Of a stretch of 64,000 nucleotides of DNA, positions 25,135 to 55,900 are shown piece by piece. The notes under the pieces are model-generated. The model made no database searches, was not told the DNA's origin, and worked only from the letters and a program-made list of their open reading frames with translations. The stretch's first letter is position 1. Each line of letters starts with the position of its first letter. The stretch is from Streptomyces sp. NRRL S-31 (GTDB lineage: Bacteria; Actinomycetota; Actinomycetes; Streptomycetales; Streptomycetaceae), in assembly GCF_000718775.1 (NCBI RefSeq), contig NZ_JOCB01000020.1, positions 1 to 64,000 on the forward strand. Reading direction: 5' to 3'. The position numbers were made by a program, and so were the translations under genes.

Positions 25135-26343
25135 GTGACAGGCAAGCAATCGACGGGGGAACGCCTCCTCCTGGACGAGTTACCCGACCGCTGGCGCGGC
25201 TTACGCGAGGCCGGGCCGGTGCGGTACGACGAGACGCAGCGCGTCTGGCGGGTGCTGGACCACGAGACCGTCGCCGCCGTGCTCGCCGACCCGGCGACGT
25301 ACTCCTCGGAACTCTCCGCCCTCGCCCCCACCCAGTCCGACTTCGAGACCTTCACCCAGGGCAACTTCGTCGGCATGGACCCGCCGGAGCACCGGGGGCT
25401 CCGTACCCTGGTGAGCCAGGCGTTCACCCCGCGGGTCGTGCACGGGCTCGGCCCCCGCATCGAGGCCGTGTGCGCCCGGCTGCTGGACGCCGTGGCCGAC
25501 CGCGACCGGTTCGACCTGATCGACGCGCTGGCCTATCCGCTGCCGATCATCGTGATCGCGGAACTGCTCGGCATCCCGGCCGAGGAGCACCGGCTCTTCC
25601 AGGAGTGGGCGAGCGTCCTGTTCGGCGGCGACCAGCTCGGCGAGGCGCCCGACATGGCCGACCTGGAGCGGGCGCTGGAGGCCATCGCCCCCACCGTGCG
25701 CGAGATGAACGGCTACATGCTGGAGCACATCCGCGCCCGCCGTGCCGCCCCCGGGGACGATCTGACCAGCAGACTCATCGCCGCCGAGGTGGACGGGGTC
25801 CGCCTCGCCGACCAGGAGATGGTCGGCTTCGTGGCCCTGCTGCTGGTGGCGGGGCACATCACCACGACCGCGCTGCTGGGCAACGCGGTCGTCACCTTCG
25901 ACCGGCACCCCGGCACCGACGCCGCGCTGCGCGCCGACCCGGCGCGCATCCCGGCCGCCGTCGAAGAGGTGCTGCGCTGGCTGCCGCCCTTCCCCGAACT
26001 GGGCCGGCGGGTCACCCGGCCGGTGGTCCTCGGCGGCCATGAAATCCCGGCCGACACACTGTTGATGGCCCATCTGGGCGCTGCCAACCGGGACCCCGCC
26101 CGGTTCGCCGCACCCGACGTCTTCGACCCGACGCGGAACCCCAATCCGCATCTGACCTTCGGGCACGGCATCCACTTCTGTTTCGGCGCGCCGCTGGCCC
26201 GGCTCGAGGCGCGGATCGCGCTGCGGATGTTGCATGAACGATTCCGCATCCTGGCGATCCCCTCCTACGAGGACATCGTCCACCAGAACCCCGCCGTCAT
26301 CGTCGGCGTCCGCCACCTGCCCGTCGAGGTCGTCAGACCCTAG
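25135..26343 (+). CDS. Cytochrome P450 of the NRPS cluster
   Basis: A 402-residue soluble bacterial P450. I-helix oxygen-activation motif AGHITT (239-244), K-helix EEVLRW (ExxR), and haem loop [18 protein letters not shown] with the thiolate ligand Cys349. In NRPS clusters such enzymes hydroxylate the beta-carbon of carrier-bound residues or oxidise the finished peptide; the class here cannot be fixed from sequence, and no ferredoxin is adjacent. Codons 16 (25180-25182) and 23 (25201-25203) are TTA, the rare leucine codon read by the bldA tRNA, so translation should depend on developmental bldA expression. It is probably the first gene of the cluster transcript. Confidence 0.93.
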   Translation: MTGKQSTGERLLLDELPDRWRGLREAGPVRYDETQRVWRVLDHETVAAVLADPATYSSELSALAPTQSDFETFTQGNFVGMDPPEHRGLRTLVSQAFTPRVVHGLGPRIEAVCARLLDAVADRDRFDLIDALAYPLPIIVIAELLGIPAEEHRLFQEWASVLFGGDQLGEAPDMADLERALEAIAPTVREMNGYMLEHIRARRAAPGDDLTSRLIAAEVDGVRLADQEMVGFVALLLVAGHITTTALLGNAVVTFDRHPGTDAALRADPARIPAAVEEVLRWLPPFPELGRRVTRPVVLGGHEIPADTLLMAHLGAANRDPARFAAPDVFDPTRNPNPHLTFGHGIHFCFGAPLARLEARIALRMLHERFRILAIPSYEDIVHQNPAVIVGVRHLPVEVVRP

Positions 26344-26439
26344 CCCCGGCGCGCAGCGCCCCCGGCCGGCCCACACCGCTCTCCGGGCCCGGACCGGCAC
26401 ACCCGCACATGAGACCCACCCAACGGGAGTCCCCTTCTC

Positions 26440-27789
26440 ATGCCGTACACCATCCCCGCCGCTCCGGCCGCCTCCCGGACGCCGTCCCTCTTACACCGGG
26501 ACCTACAGGAACGCCTCGGCGCCCTCGCCCGGACCCACCGGGTGCCCGGCGCCCAACTCGCCGTCGACACCGGCACCGACGTCATCGCCGTGCACACGGG
26601 TACGGCCGACGTCACGACCGGCAGCCCCGTCACCGCGGACACCGCGGTCCCGCTGGGCTCGCTGACCAAGCCCTACACCGCCGCGCTCGTCATGCTCCTG
26701 GCCGACGACGGCGACCTCGAACTGGACGAACCGGCCTCCGAACACCTCCCCGAGCTGGCCGGCACGCCCGAGGTGACGATACGTCAGCTGCTCAGTCACA
26801 CCGGCGGACTGCCCACCGGACCCGACTCGGACACCGCCGCCGCGACCACCGCCGCGCGCTACCTCACGGCCGTCTGCACCGCCCGCGACCTGCTCTTCAC
26901 GCCGGGGACCGACTTCTCCTACTCCAACGCCGGTTACGTGGCCGCCGGACGGCTGGTGGAGACCGCCACCGGCATGCCGTGGCCCGAGGCCGTGCGGGCG
27001 CTGCTCCTGGAACCCCTCGGCATCCGGCCCGCGTTCGTCGGCGACGCCGCGCCGGTCCGTCCGGTGGCCGCGGGACACGCCGTCAACACCGCCACCGGAC
27101 AGGCCGTCGCCGCCCGGCAGAACCTGGCGCCGCTGGAGGCGCCGGCCGGCGCGCTGCTCGCCGGCGCACTGGACCTCGCCGCGTTCGGCGCCGCGCTGAC
27201 CGGCCGCTCCGACCTGCTGCCGCCCGCCGTCACCAAGGAGATGCGCAGGCCCGAGCCCGCCGCCCGCCCGGGCACCCTCGCCGACGGCTGGGGCCTCGGC
27301 GTCGCCCTCTACCAGCGCGACGGCCGGGTGTGGTGCGGCCACGACGGCAACGCCCAGGGCACCTCCTGCCATCTGCGCGCCGACCCGGAGAGCGGTGTCG
27401 TGGTCGCCTTCACGGGCAACGCCGGAGGCGCCACCGCGCTCTGGCGCGACCTCGCCGAGGAGCTGGACCGGCTCACCGGCATCCGGGTGCCCGCCGCCGA
27501 CGTCCCGGACCGCGGCCGTCCCGTCGAGTTGCCCGACTGCGCGGGCACCTACCGCAACGGCACCACGGCCTACCGCATCGCGCCCGGACCGGACGGCACG
27601 CCGGCACTGTCCGTGGACGGCGACCTGGCCCTGCCGCTGGTCTGCTACGCCGACCTCTCCTGCGATCTGCGCGATCCGGCCACCGGACGCCTCGAACCCG
27701 GCGGCCGGTTCCACCGCGATCCGGCCACCGGCAGGATCGACCGGGTGCAGATATCCGGGCGCACGGCACGCCGCACCGACGACGGCTGA
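26440..27789 (+). CDS. Beta-lactamase-fold serine hydrolase, candidate trans-acting PBP-type thioesterase
   Basis: A 449-residue protein with the penicillin-binding-protein/class C lactamase triad: SxxK as SLTK (Ser74, Lys77), YxN as YSN (161-163) and HDG (301-303). After about residue 340 comes a second, beta-rich lipocalin-like domain ([18 protein letters not shown]...). No signal peptide is evident, so it is probably cytosolic. This two-domain layout, length and position beside an NRPS resemble the stand-alone PBP-type thioesterases (SurE group) that release and head-to-tail cyclise peptides. A D-amino-acid peptidase or esterase is the alternative. Codon 18 (26491-26493) is TTA. A 96-base gap follows the P450; GGGAG precedes ATG 26440. 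Confidence 0.8.
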   Translation: MPYTIPAAPAASRTPSLLHRDLQERLGALARTHRVPGAQLAVDTGTDVIAVHTGTADVTTGSPVTADTAVPLGSLTKPYTAALVMLLADDGDLELDEPASEHLPELAGTPEVTIRQLLSHTGGLPTGPDSDTAAATTAARYLTAVCTARDLLFTPGTDFSYSNAGYVAAGRLVETATGMPWPEAVRALLLEPLGIRPAFVGDAAPVRPVAAGHAVNTATGQAVAARQNLAPLEAPAGALLAGALDLAAFGAALTGRSDLLPPAVTKEMRRPEPAARPGTLADGWGLGVALYQRDGRVWCGHDGNAQGTSCHLRADPESGVVVAFTGNAGGATALWRDLAEELDRLTGIRVPAADVPDRGRPVELPDCAGTYRNGTTAYRIAPGPDGTPALSVDGDLALPLVCYADLSCDLRDPATGRLEPGGRFHRDPATGRIDRVQISGRTARRTDDG

Positions 27790-28178
27790 GCCACCGGGTC
27801 GGGATTCCGCCCCCGGCGACCGTCGCTCCCGGGCTCCGGCCCGGTGCCGACGGCCGGTCCCGACCCGCCCACGGCAGCGGTGTCCCGCAGCGGCCCCCGT
27901 CGGACCCGACGGCGGACCGCTCACCGGGCGGTCTCCGTGCCGTGGGAACGCGGGCCCGGGAGCCTCCCGACGACCGGCACCCGCCCCTCGGGCCGCCCGC
28001 CCGCGCCCCAGCCGACCCAGCCGCACCGGGACACCCCCGGCCCACCGCACCGCCGCACCGTCGCGCACCCCCGGCGTGTCACGCCCGATCCAGCGCACCG
28101 CCCCCCCCGGGGGGGGCGGGGCCGGAGCCGGCCGCGTGGCCCGCGCCGCATCGTCCCGCTCTCCAAAGGACTTCACCC
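27790..28178. promoter_or_regulatory. Intergenic leader of NRPS1 with C8G8 palindrome
   Basis: 389 bases without a believable gene; the only open frame is Pro/Arg-rich and overlaps the NRPS1 start. A perfect 22-base palindrome made of C8 followed by G8, flanked by CCG and CGG, lies at 28098-28119, about 60 bases upstream of the NRPS1 start. AAAGGA (28165-28170) is the NRPS1 Shine-Dalgarno. Confidence 0.6.
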
Positions 28179-46937
<18,759 letters not shown>

Positions 46938-46950
46938 GGATCCGACGACC

Positions 46951-49900
46951 ATGACGTCTTCGACCCCTTCGCACCCCTCCGGTTCGGAGCAGCCTTCCGG
47001 CTCCGGGCGGCCCTCCGGTTCCGCGCAGGCTTCCGGTTCCGCCGAGCAGTCCACCGGCTCGGGCCAGCCTTCAGGCTCGGGCCAGCCTTCCGGCCCCGCG
47101 CAGCCCACCGGTTCCGCCGCGCAGCCCACCGGTTCCGCGCAGCCCGCCACCCCCGCGCAGTCCTCCCGGCCGGCTCGGCCCTCGCGGCGTGATCGTGCCG
47201 AGGCGCTGCCCGAGGAGTTGCGGGAGGCGTTGCGGCGGCGGCTCGCCGGGCGGGCCGGTGGCGCCGCCCCGGCCGCCCGGCAGGGCATCCCGCGCGCCGA
47301 CCGGGACCGCCCGCTCCCGCTGTCCTTCGCGCAGCAGCGCCTGTGGTTCCTGGACCGGCTGCGGCCCGGCGACGCCCGCTACAACAGCGCGGTGGCCGTC
47401 CGTCTCACCGGCACGCCGGACCACCGGGCACTGAGCGCGGCCCTGGCCGCCGTGGTGGCCCGGCACGAGGCCCTGCGCACCACCTTCGAGGAGACCGACG
47501 GCCGCCCCGCGCAGCGCGTGCACCCGGCGGGCGAGGTGCCGCTGCCGGTGCGGGACGCCGGCGACCTGGACGCGGAGCTGCTGGCCGAGTACTCCCGCCC
47601 CTTCGACCTCAGGCAGGGGCCCCTGCTGCGCGCCGTGCTGCTGCGCGAGTCGGCGGCCTCGCACGTCCTGCTGCTGACGGCCCACCACATCGTCACCGAC
47701 GGCTGGTCCATGGGCGTGGTCCTCGACGAGCTGTGCACCGCCTACGACGCCCTCGCGCGGGGCGCCGCGCCGGAACTGCCGCCGGTGGCCACGCAGTACC
47801 CGGACTTCGCGGTGTGGCAGCGCGCCCAGCTCTCGGGCCCCCGCCTGGAGAGCCGGCTCGCCCACTGGAGGGAGCGGCTGGCCGGCGCGTCGGCACCCGA
47901 GCTGCCCCTGGACCGGCCGCGGCGCGGCGAGGAGGCGGGGGCGGGCGCCGTCCACACCTTCGCCGTCCCGGCCCGCCTCGCCACGCGCCTGCGCGACCTC
48001 GCCGCCGAGCGGCACGGCACCCTGCACACCGCCCTGGTCGCCGCCGTCCAGGCGCTGCTGGCCCGCTGGTCCGGCCAGGACGACATCACCGTCGGCTCCC
48101 TCACCCCCGGCCGCGCCCGCACCGACCTCGAACGGACCGTCGGGTTCTTCGTGAACACCGTCGTGCTGCGCACCCCGGTGGACGCCGCCGGGTCCTTCCG
48201 CGATCTGCTGGGGCGGGCGGCCGAGACGGTGGGCGACGCCTTCGCCCACGGCGACACGCCGTTCGAGCGGATCGTGGAGGCGGTGGGCGCCCCCCGCGAG
48301 GCCGGCCGCAACCCGCTGTTCGACGTGATGGTCCTGCTGCACCCCGACCCGCCCGCCGCGACCGCCCCGCACGGGCTCGCCACCACCGCGGTCACCGTGC
48401 CCCGGCAGGCCGCCACCTTCGACCTGAGCATCGAGTTCGTACCGGACGGGGACGGGCTGACCGGTCTGCTGGAGTACCGCACCGACCTGTTCGACGCGGC
48501 CACGGCCGAGCGGATGGCCGGACAGCTGCTGCGCCTGCTGGAGGGCGCCTGCGCCACCCCCGACCGCCCGCTGGGCGCCCTGCCCCTGCTGACCGGGGAG
48601 GAGACCCGGCGGGTCCTGCGCGACTGGAACCCCGCCCCGCTCCCCGTGGCCGGCACCACCCACCCCGAGCTGTTCGAGCGCCGCGCGGCCCGCACCCCCG
48701 ACGCCCCCGCCCTCGTCGCCGACGGCGAACGGCTGGACCACGCCGCCCTCAACGCCCGCGCCAACCGGCTCGCCCACCACCTCATCGCCCTCGGCGCCGG
48801 CGCCGAGGACCTGGTCGCGCTGCGGCTGCCGCGCACCGCCGACATGATCGTCGCGATCCTCGCCGTGTGGAAGTCCGGCGCCGGCTACCTCCCGCTGGAC
48901 CCGGCGCTGCCCGAGGAGCGGGTCCGGTTCCTGCTGGACGACGCCCGCCCGGCCCTGGTGCTGGACGAGGCGGCCCTCGGCGCCGTGCCCGCGACCGCCC
49001 CGGACACCGATCCGACCGACGCCGACCGGCGCGCCCCGCTGGACCCGGACCACACCGCGTACGTCATCTACACCTCCGGTTCCACCGGCCGCCCCAAGGG
49101 CGTCGTGGTGTCCCACCGCTCCGCCCTCCACCTGCTCGCCGCCCACCGGGCCGGCTTCGTCGCCGAGGCGGGCGGCGGCCCGCTGCGGGTCGCGCTCACC
49201 GCCTCGTTCTCCTTCGACACCTCCCTCGAAGGGGTGCTGCTGCTGGCCGACGGCCACCCGCTGCACCTGGTCGACGAGACCACCCGGATGGACCCGGCCG
49301 CCCTCGTCGAGTACGTCGTCGAGCACCGGATCGACTTCCTCGACGTCACCCCCTCCTACCTGCGGCAGCTGCTGCCCGCCGGACTGCTCACCGACCCCCG
49401 GCACCACCCCCGGGTGCTCATGCTCGGCGGCGAGGCGATCGACCCCGCGCTCTGGCGGGAACTGGCCGCCCACCCCGACGTGGCCGCCCACAACTTCTAC
49501 GGCCCCACCGAATGCACGGTCGACGCGCTGTCCTGCCGCGTCGACGGCGGCGACCGCCCGCTGGTCGGCCGCCCCCTGCCGGGCGTGCGCGCCTACGTGC
49601 TGGACGCCCGGCTCCAGCCGGTGCCGCCCGGCGTCGGCGGCGAGCTGTACCTGGCGGGCGCGCAGCTCGCCCGGGGCTACGCCGGCCGGCCGGGCCTGAC
49701 CGCGGCCCGCTTCCTGCCCGACCCGTTCGCGGCGCCGGGGGAGCGGATGTACCGCACCGGCGACCTGGCCCGCTGGACCGCCGACGGCCGCCTCGACTAC
49801 CTGGGCCGCGCCGACGACCAGATCAAGGTGCGCGGCCACCGCGTCGAGCCCGGCGAGATCGAGGCCGCCCTGCTCGCGCTGCCCGACGTCACCGCCGCCG

Positions 49901-52900
49901 CGGTCGTCGCCGTCCCCGACCGGCACGGCCACACCCGGCTCGCCGCGTACGTCGTCCCCGTGCCCGGCGCACCCCGGCCGGCCCCCGCCGACCTGCGCGC
50001 GGCCCTGCTCCGCGTGCTGCCCGACGCCCTCGTCCCCTCCTCGTACACCACGCTGGACGCGCTGCCGCTGACCTCCAACGGCAAGCTGGACCGCCGCGCC
50101 CTGCCGGAGCCCGGGAACACCGCGGACGAACGGGAGTTCACCGCCCCGCGCACCCCCGACGAGGAGACCCTGGCCGGCATCTGGGCCGAGGTGCTCGGGG
50201 TGGCCCGGGTGGGTGTCACGGACAACTTCTTCGAGCTGGGCGGCGACTCGATCCTGAGCATCCAGGCCGTCTCCCGGGCCCGCGCCGCGGGCCTGCGCAT
50301 CGGCTCCCAGGACGTCTTCCGGCACCAGACGATCGCCGACCTGGCCGCCGCCGCGTCCCGCCGCACCGCCGCCGTACCCGCCCCCCGGCGCCCGCACCGG
50401 GACGGGCCCGCCCCGCTCGGTGCCGTCCAGGAGTGGTTCCTCGCCACCCACGGGCCGCTGCGGCACTTCAGCATGTCGATGCTGCTCGACCTGCCGTACG
50501 ACCTCGACGAGCGGGCCCTGGAACGGGCGCTGGACGCCGTGGTGGCCCGCCACCCGGCCCTGCGCACCCGCTTCACCCGCACCGACGGCACCTGGCGGCA
50601 GCACCCCGGCACCGGCCCGGCCGGCGGGCTGCTGACCCGGTACGGCGCCGACACCCCGCCCGCCGAGGCCGCCAGCGCCGCCCGCGCGGCCCTGGACCCG
50701 GGCACCGGCGCCCTGCTGCGCGCGGCCCTGCTGACCGGCGGGGAACGCCCGCGCCTGTTCCTCACCGCCCACCACCTCGCCGTCGACAGCGTCTCCTGGC
50801 GCATCCTGCTCGCCGGCCTGGAGACGGCCTACCGGCAGGCGGCGGCCGGCGAGGAGCCCCGGCCGGAGCCCGAACACACCCCGTTCGCCGACTGGGCCCG
50901 TGCCCTGGCCGAACGGGTCCGGGCCGGCGACCTCGACGACGACGAGCCCTACTGGACGCGGGAGGCCGCCCTGCCGCGCACCCCGCTCCCCGTCGACCTC
51001 CCCGGCACCCCGCTCGCCGGGACCGTGCGCACCGTGCGCACCCGGGTGGACCGGGACACCACCGGGGCGCTGCTGCGCCGGGTGCCGGCCGCGTACCGCA
51101 CCCAGGTCAACGACGTGCTGCTGAGCGCGCTCGGCCGGGTGCTGGCCGACTGGACGGGCGCCGACCGGGTGACCGTCGCGCTGGAGGGCCACGGCCGGGA
51201 GGAGGACCTGGCCGAGGGCGCCGACCTGTCCCGCACGGTCGGCTGGTTCACCACCCAGTACCCGGTCACCCTGACCCCGGCGGGCCCGGAGGACTGGGGC
51301 GCCACCCTCAAGTCCGTCAAGGAACGGCTGCGGGCCGTGCCCCGGCGCGGCCTGGGCTACCAGGCTCTCGGGCACCTCGGCTCGCCCCGGCCCCAGGCCC
51401 GCGCCCTCGGCGGACCGCCGCTGCCCCAGGTGTGCTTCACCTACCACGGGCAGTGGGAGGCGCCCGGCGGCGGGGACTTCGCCCCGGTCGCCGACGTACC
51501 CGGCCGGGACACGGACCCCGCCGCCCCGCTGGACCACCTGCTCGACGTGTCCGCCCTGGTGGCCGACGGCGAGCTGGAGATCACCTGGCACTACAGCGAC
51601 CAGGTGCACCGGGAGGACACCGTACGGGAGCTGGCCGCGGGCATGGTGCGGGCGCTGGCCGCCATCGCCGAGCACTGCGCCCGCCCCGGCGCGGGCGGCC
51701 GCACCCCCTCCGACTTCCCGCTGGCCCGGCTGGACCAGGCCGGGGTGGACCGCCTGGCCGGCGACGGCCGGGACGTCGAGGACCTGCTGCCGCTCACCCC
51801 GCTCCAGGAGGGCATGCTCTTCCACCGGCTGGTCGGCGGACCGGACGACGTGTACGTCGACCAGGCCGCGCTGCTGCTGGACGGGGTCACCGACCCCGAC
51901 GCCCTCGCCCTCGCCTGGCAGCGGGTCACCGACCGCACCCCCGCCCTGCGCACCTCGGTGGTCTGGGAGGGCGTGCCGGTGCCGCTCCAGGTCGTGCACC
52001 GCCACGTCACCGTGCCCGTCACCCACGCGGACTGGCGCGAACTCGACCCGGCGGAACGGGCCGAACGGCTGGACCGGCTGCGCGCCGACGACCTCGCACG
52101 CGGCCTCGACCTCGGCACGGCACCCCTGATGCGGCTCACCCTGGTCCGGCTCCCCGACGCCCGGTTGCACCTGCTGTGGACCTCCCACCACCTGATCCTG
52201 GACGGCTGGAGCCTCGCCCAGGTGCTCACCGACGTGTTCGAGGAGTACGCGGCGCTCACCGCCGGCACCGCGCCCCGGCCCCCGGCACGCCGGCCGTTCG
52301 GCGATTACGTGCGCTGGCTGGCCGGCCAGGACTCCGACGCCGCGCACGCGCACTGGCGGGCCGTCCTCGACGGGTTCGCCACCCCCACCCCGCTGCCCGT
52401 CGACCGCGTCCGGCGCCCCGGGCACGAGACCCGGTCCGCGGGCGTGCACACGGCCGGGCTGTCCGACGAGGTCTCCGCGCGGCTGGCCCGCACCGCCCGG
52501 GCGGCCGGGCTCACCCTCGGCACCGTGGTGCAGGGCGCCTGGGCGCTGCTGCTGTCCCGCTACAGCGCCGAGCCGGACGTGCTGTTCGGGACCACCGTCT
52601 CCGGCCGTCCCGACGACCTGCCCGGCGCCGAGTCCATGGTGGGCATGTTCATCAACACCCTGCCCACCCGCGTCCGCGTCGACGGCGGCCGGACCGCCGC
52701 CGCCTGGCTCGCCCGGCTCCAGGAGGAGCAGGCGTGGGCACGCCGGTACGCGGCGGTGTCCCTCGCCGAACTGACCTCGCTGAGCGACGTGCCGGCCGGC
52801 AGCCCGCTGTTCGACAGCATGGTGGCCTTCGAGAACTACCCCTTCGACGAGGCGCGTTCGGCCGTGACGGGGCTGCGCCTGGCGGACGTCTCCTCCCGCG

Positions 52901-55900
52901 ACGCCACCAACTACCCGCTCGTGCTGCGGGCGTTCCAGGGCGAGCGGTTCGGCTTCGACCTCGCCTACGACCCGGAGCTGTTCGACGCCGCGACCGTGCG
53001 CGACCTCGCCGGCCGGCTGTGCCTGCTCCTCACCGAGCTGGCCGACGACCCGCACCGGCCCGTGCGCGACCTCGCCTGGACCACCGCCGAGGAGCGGCGG
53101 CGGATGCTGACCGACTGGAACGGCACCGAGCGGGGCCGGCCCGCCGACACCCTGGACGCCCTGTTCGCCGCCCAGGCCGCCCGCACCCCCGGCGCCGAGG
53201 CCGTCACCTGCGGCGCCGAACGGCTCGACTACGCCACCCTGGACGCGCGGGCGGGCCGCCTCGCGCACCGGCTCGCCGAACTCGGCGCCGGACCCGAGAC
53301 GTTCGTCGCCCTCGCGCTGCCCCGCTCCGCCGACCTCGTCGTCGCCGTCCTCGCCGTCCTCAAGGCCGGCGCCGCCTACCTGCCCATCGACCCCGGGCTG
53401 CCCGCGGAGCGGATCCGGCACCTGCTCGCCGACGCGGGACCGGTCGCGCTGGTCACCACCCGGCGGACCGAGTCCGGCCCGGAGGTGCCCCGGCTGCTGC
53501 TGGACGACCCGGACGTGCGCGCCGACCTGGCCCGCCGCCCGGCCGCCGGCCCGCCCCGGCGCGCCCTGCCCGACAGCCCCGCCTACGCCATCTTCACCTC
53601 CGGCTCCACCGGCCGCCCCAAGGGCGTCGTCGTCCCGCACGCCAACGTGGTCCGGCTGTTCACCCGCACCCGGCACTGGTTCGGCTTCGGACCCGACGAC
53701 GTGTGGACGCTGTTCCACTCCTACGCCTTCGACTTCTCGGTGTGGGAGCTGTGGGGACCGCTGCTGCACGGCGGACGGCTCGTCATCGTCCCCGAGGACA
53801 CCGCCCGCTCCCCGGAGGACTTCCTGCGCCTGCTCGCCGACGAGCGGGTCACCGTCCTCAACCAGACCCCGTCCGCGTTCTACCCGCTGATCCGGGCGGA
53901 CGCCGAACTGCGGGACGTCGGCGACCGGCTGGCGCTGCGCACGGTGATCTTCGGCGGCGAGGCGCTGGACGTGGGCAGGCTCGCCGACTGGTACGCCCGC
54001 CACCCCGACACCGCGCCCCGCCTGGTGAACATGTACGGCATCACCGAGACCACCGTGCACGTCACCCACGCCGGGCTGGACCGCTCCACCGCCCGCCCGG
54101 CCGCCGCGAGCCCCATCGGCACCGGCATCCCCGACCTGCGGCTCTACGTCCTCGACGACACCCTGAAGCCGGTACCGCCGGGCGCCGTCGGCGAACTGTT
54201 CGTGGCCGGCGAGGGCCTGGCGCGCGGCTATCTGAACCGGCCCGGCCTCACCGCCGCCCGCTTCCCCGCCGACCCCTTCGGCCGGCCCGGCACCCGCATG
54301 TACCGCACCGGGGACCGGGCCCGGTGGCGGGCCGACGGCACCCTGGAGTACCTGGGCCGCGCCGACCAGCAGGTGAAGATCCGCGGCTACCGCATCGAAC
54401 CCGGCGAGATCGAGGCCGCCCTGCACGGCCACCCGGGCGTCGGCGCGGCCACCGTGGGCGTCTACGAGGACACCGCCGGGACCCGCCGGCTCGTCGCCCA
54501 CGTCGTCGGCACCGGCGCCGCCGAGCCCCCGTCCGCCGCCGAACTCCGCGCCCACCTCGAAGGACTGCTGCCCGCGCACATGGTGCCGGCCGCCTACGTG
54601 CCGATGGCCGCGCTGCCGCTCACCGTCAACGGCAAGCTCGACCGGCGCGCCCTGCCCGCGCCCGGCCCCGACGGCTTCGCCGCCGACGGCACGCGCACTC
54701 CGCCGCGCACCCCGGCCGAACACCTGGTCGCCGCCGCCTGGACGGACGTACTGGACACCGACGAGGTCGGCGTCGACGACGACTTCTTCGCCCTCGGCGG
54801 CGACTCCATCCTCGCCGTACGCGTCACCTCCCGGCTGCGCGCCGCCTTCGGCACGGACGTCTCACCCCGGCTGCTGTTCACCCACTCCACGCTCGCCGGC
54901 CTCGCCGCCGCGCTGGGCGAGCCGCGCGCCGGGGACGGCGCCGACACCATCCCGGCCACCGACCCGGACGCCCCGGCGCCGCTGTCGTACGCCCAGCAAC
55001 GCCTGTGGTTCCTCGACCGGTTCGAGCCGGGCAGCACCGAGTACACCACCCTGTCCGCGGTGCGGCTGCGCGGACCGCTCGACACCGCCGCCCTGCGCAC
55101 GGCCCTGGACGGCCTGGTCGCCCGGCACGAGGCACTGCGCACCACGTTCGCCGAACACGACGGCCAGGCCCGGCAGATCGTCCACCCGCCCCGCCCGGTG
55201 GACCTGCCCGTGACGGACCTCGCGGACGCCGCCGCCCTGGACGGCCTGCTGGACCGGGAGGCCGCCACCCCCTTCGACCTGACCACCGGCCCCCTGCTGC
55301 GGGCCCGCCTGGCGCGGCTCGCCGCCGACGAGCACGTCCTCGTCCTGGCCGTGCACCACATCGTCACCGACGGCTGGTCCGTCGGCGTGCTGGGCCGGGA
55401 CCTCGGCGAGCTGTACGCGGCGGCCCTGGCGCGGCGCCGCCCCGAACTGCCCGCACTGCCCGTCAGCTACCGCGACCACGCGGCCTGGCAGCGCTCCCGC
55501 GCCGACCGCGCCGAGGCCGAACTCGCCTACTGGCGCCGGACCCTGGACGGCGTCACCCCGCTGGAGCTGCCCACCGACCGGCCGCGCCCCGCCGTCCGCA
55601 CCCGCGACGGCGCCCTGGTGACGTTCACCCTGCCCGCCGCGCTCACCGAGCGGCTGCGGGACCGCGCCGGGGAGGCCGACGCGACCCTCTACATGACCCT
55701 GGTGGCGGCCTGCCAGGTGCTGCTCGCCCGGTGGGCGGGCACCGAGGACGTCACCGTCGGCACCGTCACCGCCGGCCGGGACCGGGCCGAACTGCACGAC
55801 GTGGTCGGCATGTTCGTCAACACCCTGGTGCTGCGCGGCCGGGTCGGGCCCGAGCTGACCTTCCGCGAGCTGCTCACCGAGGTGCGCGGCACCGTCCTGG

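Noticed and set aside
26409..28178. In-frame upstream extension of NRPS1 (about 590 residues)
   Set aside because: It overlaps the hydrolase gene in another frame and translates to Arg/Pro-rich sequence; AAAGGA and ATG 28179 give the natural start just before the A1 domain.
23096..28178. MbtH-like partner of the A domains
   Set aside because: No small frame with the conserved MbtH tryptophan pattern was seen in this stretch; it may lie outside the window.
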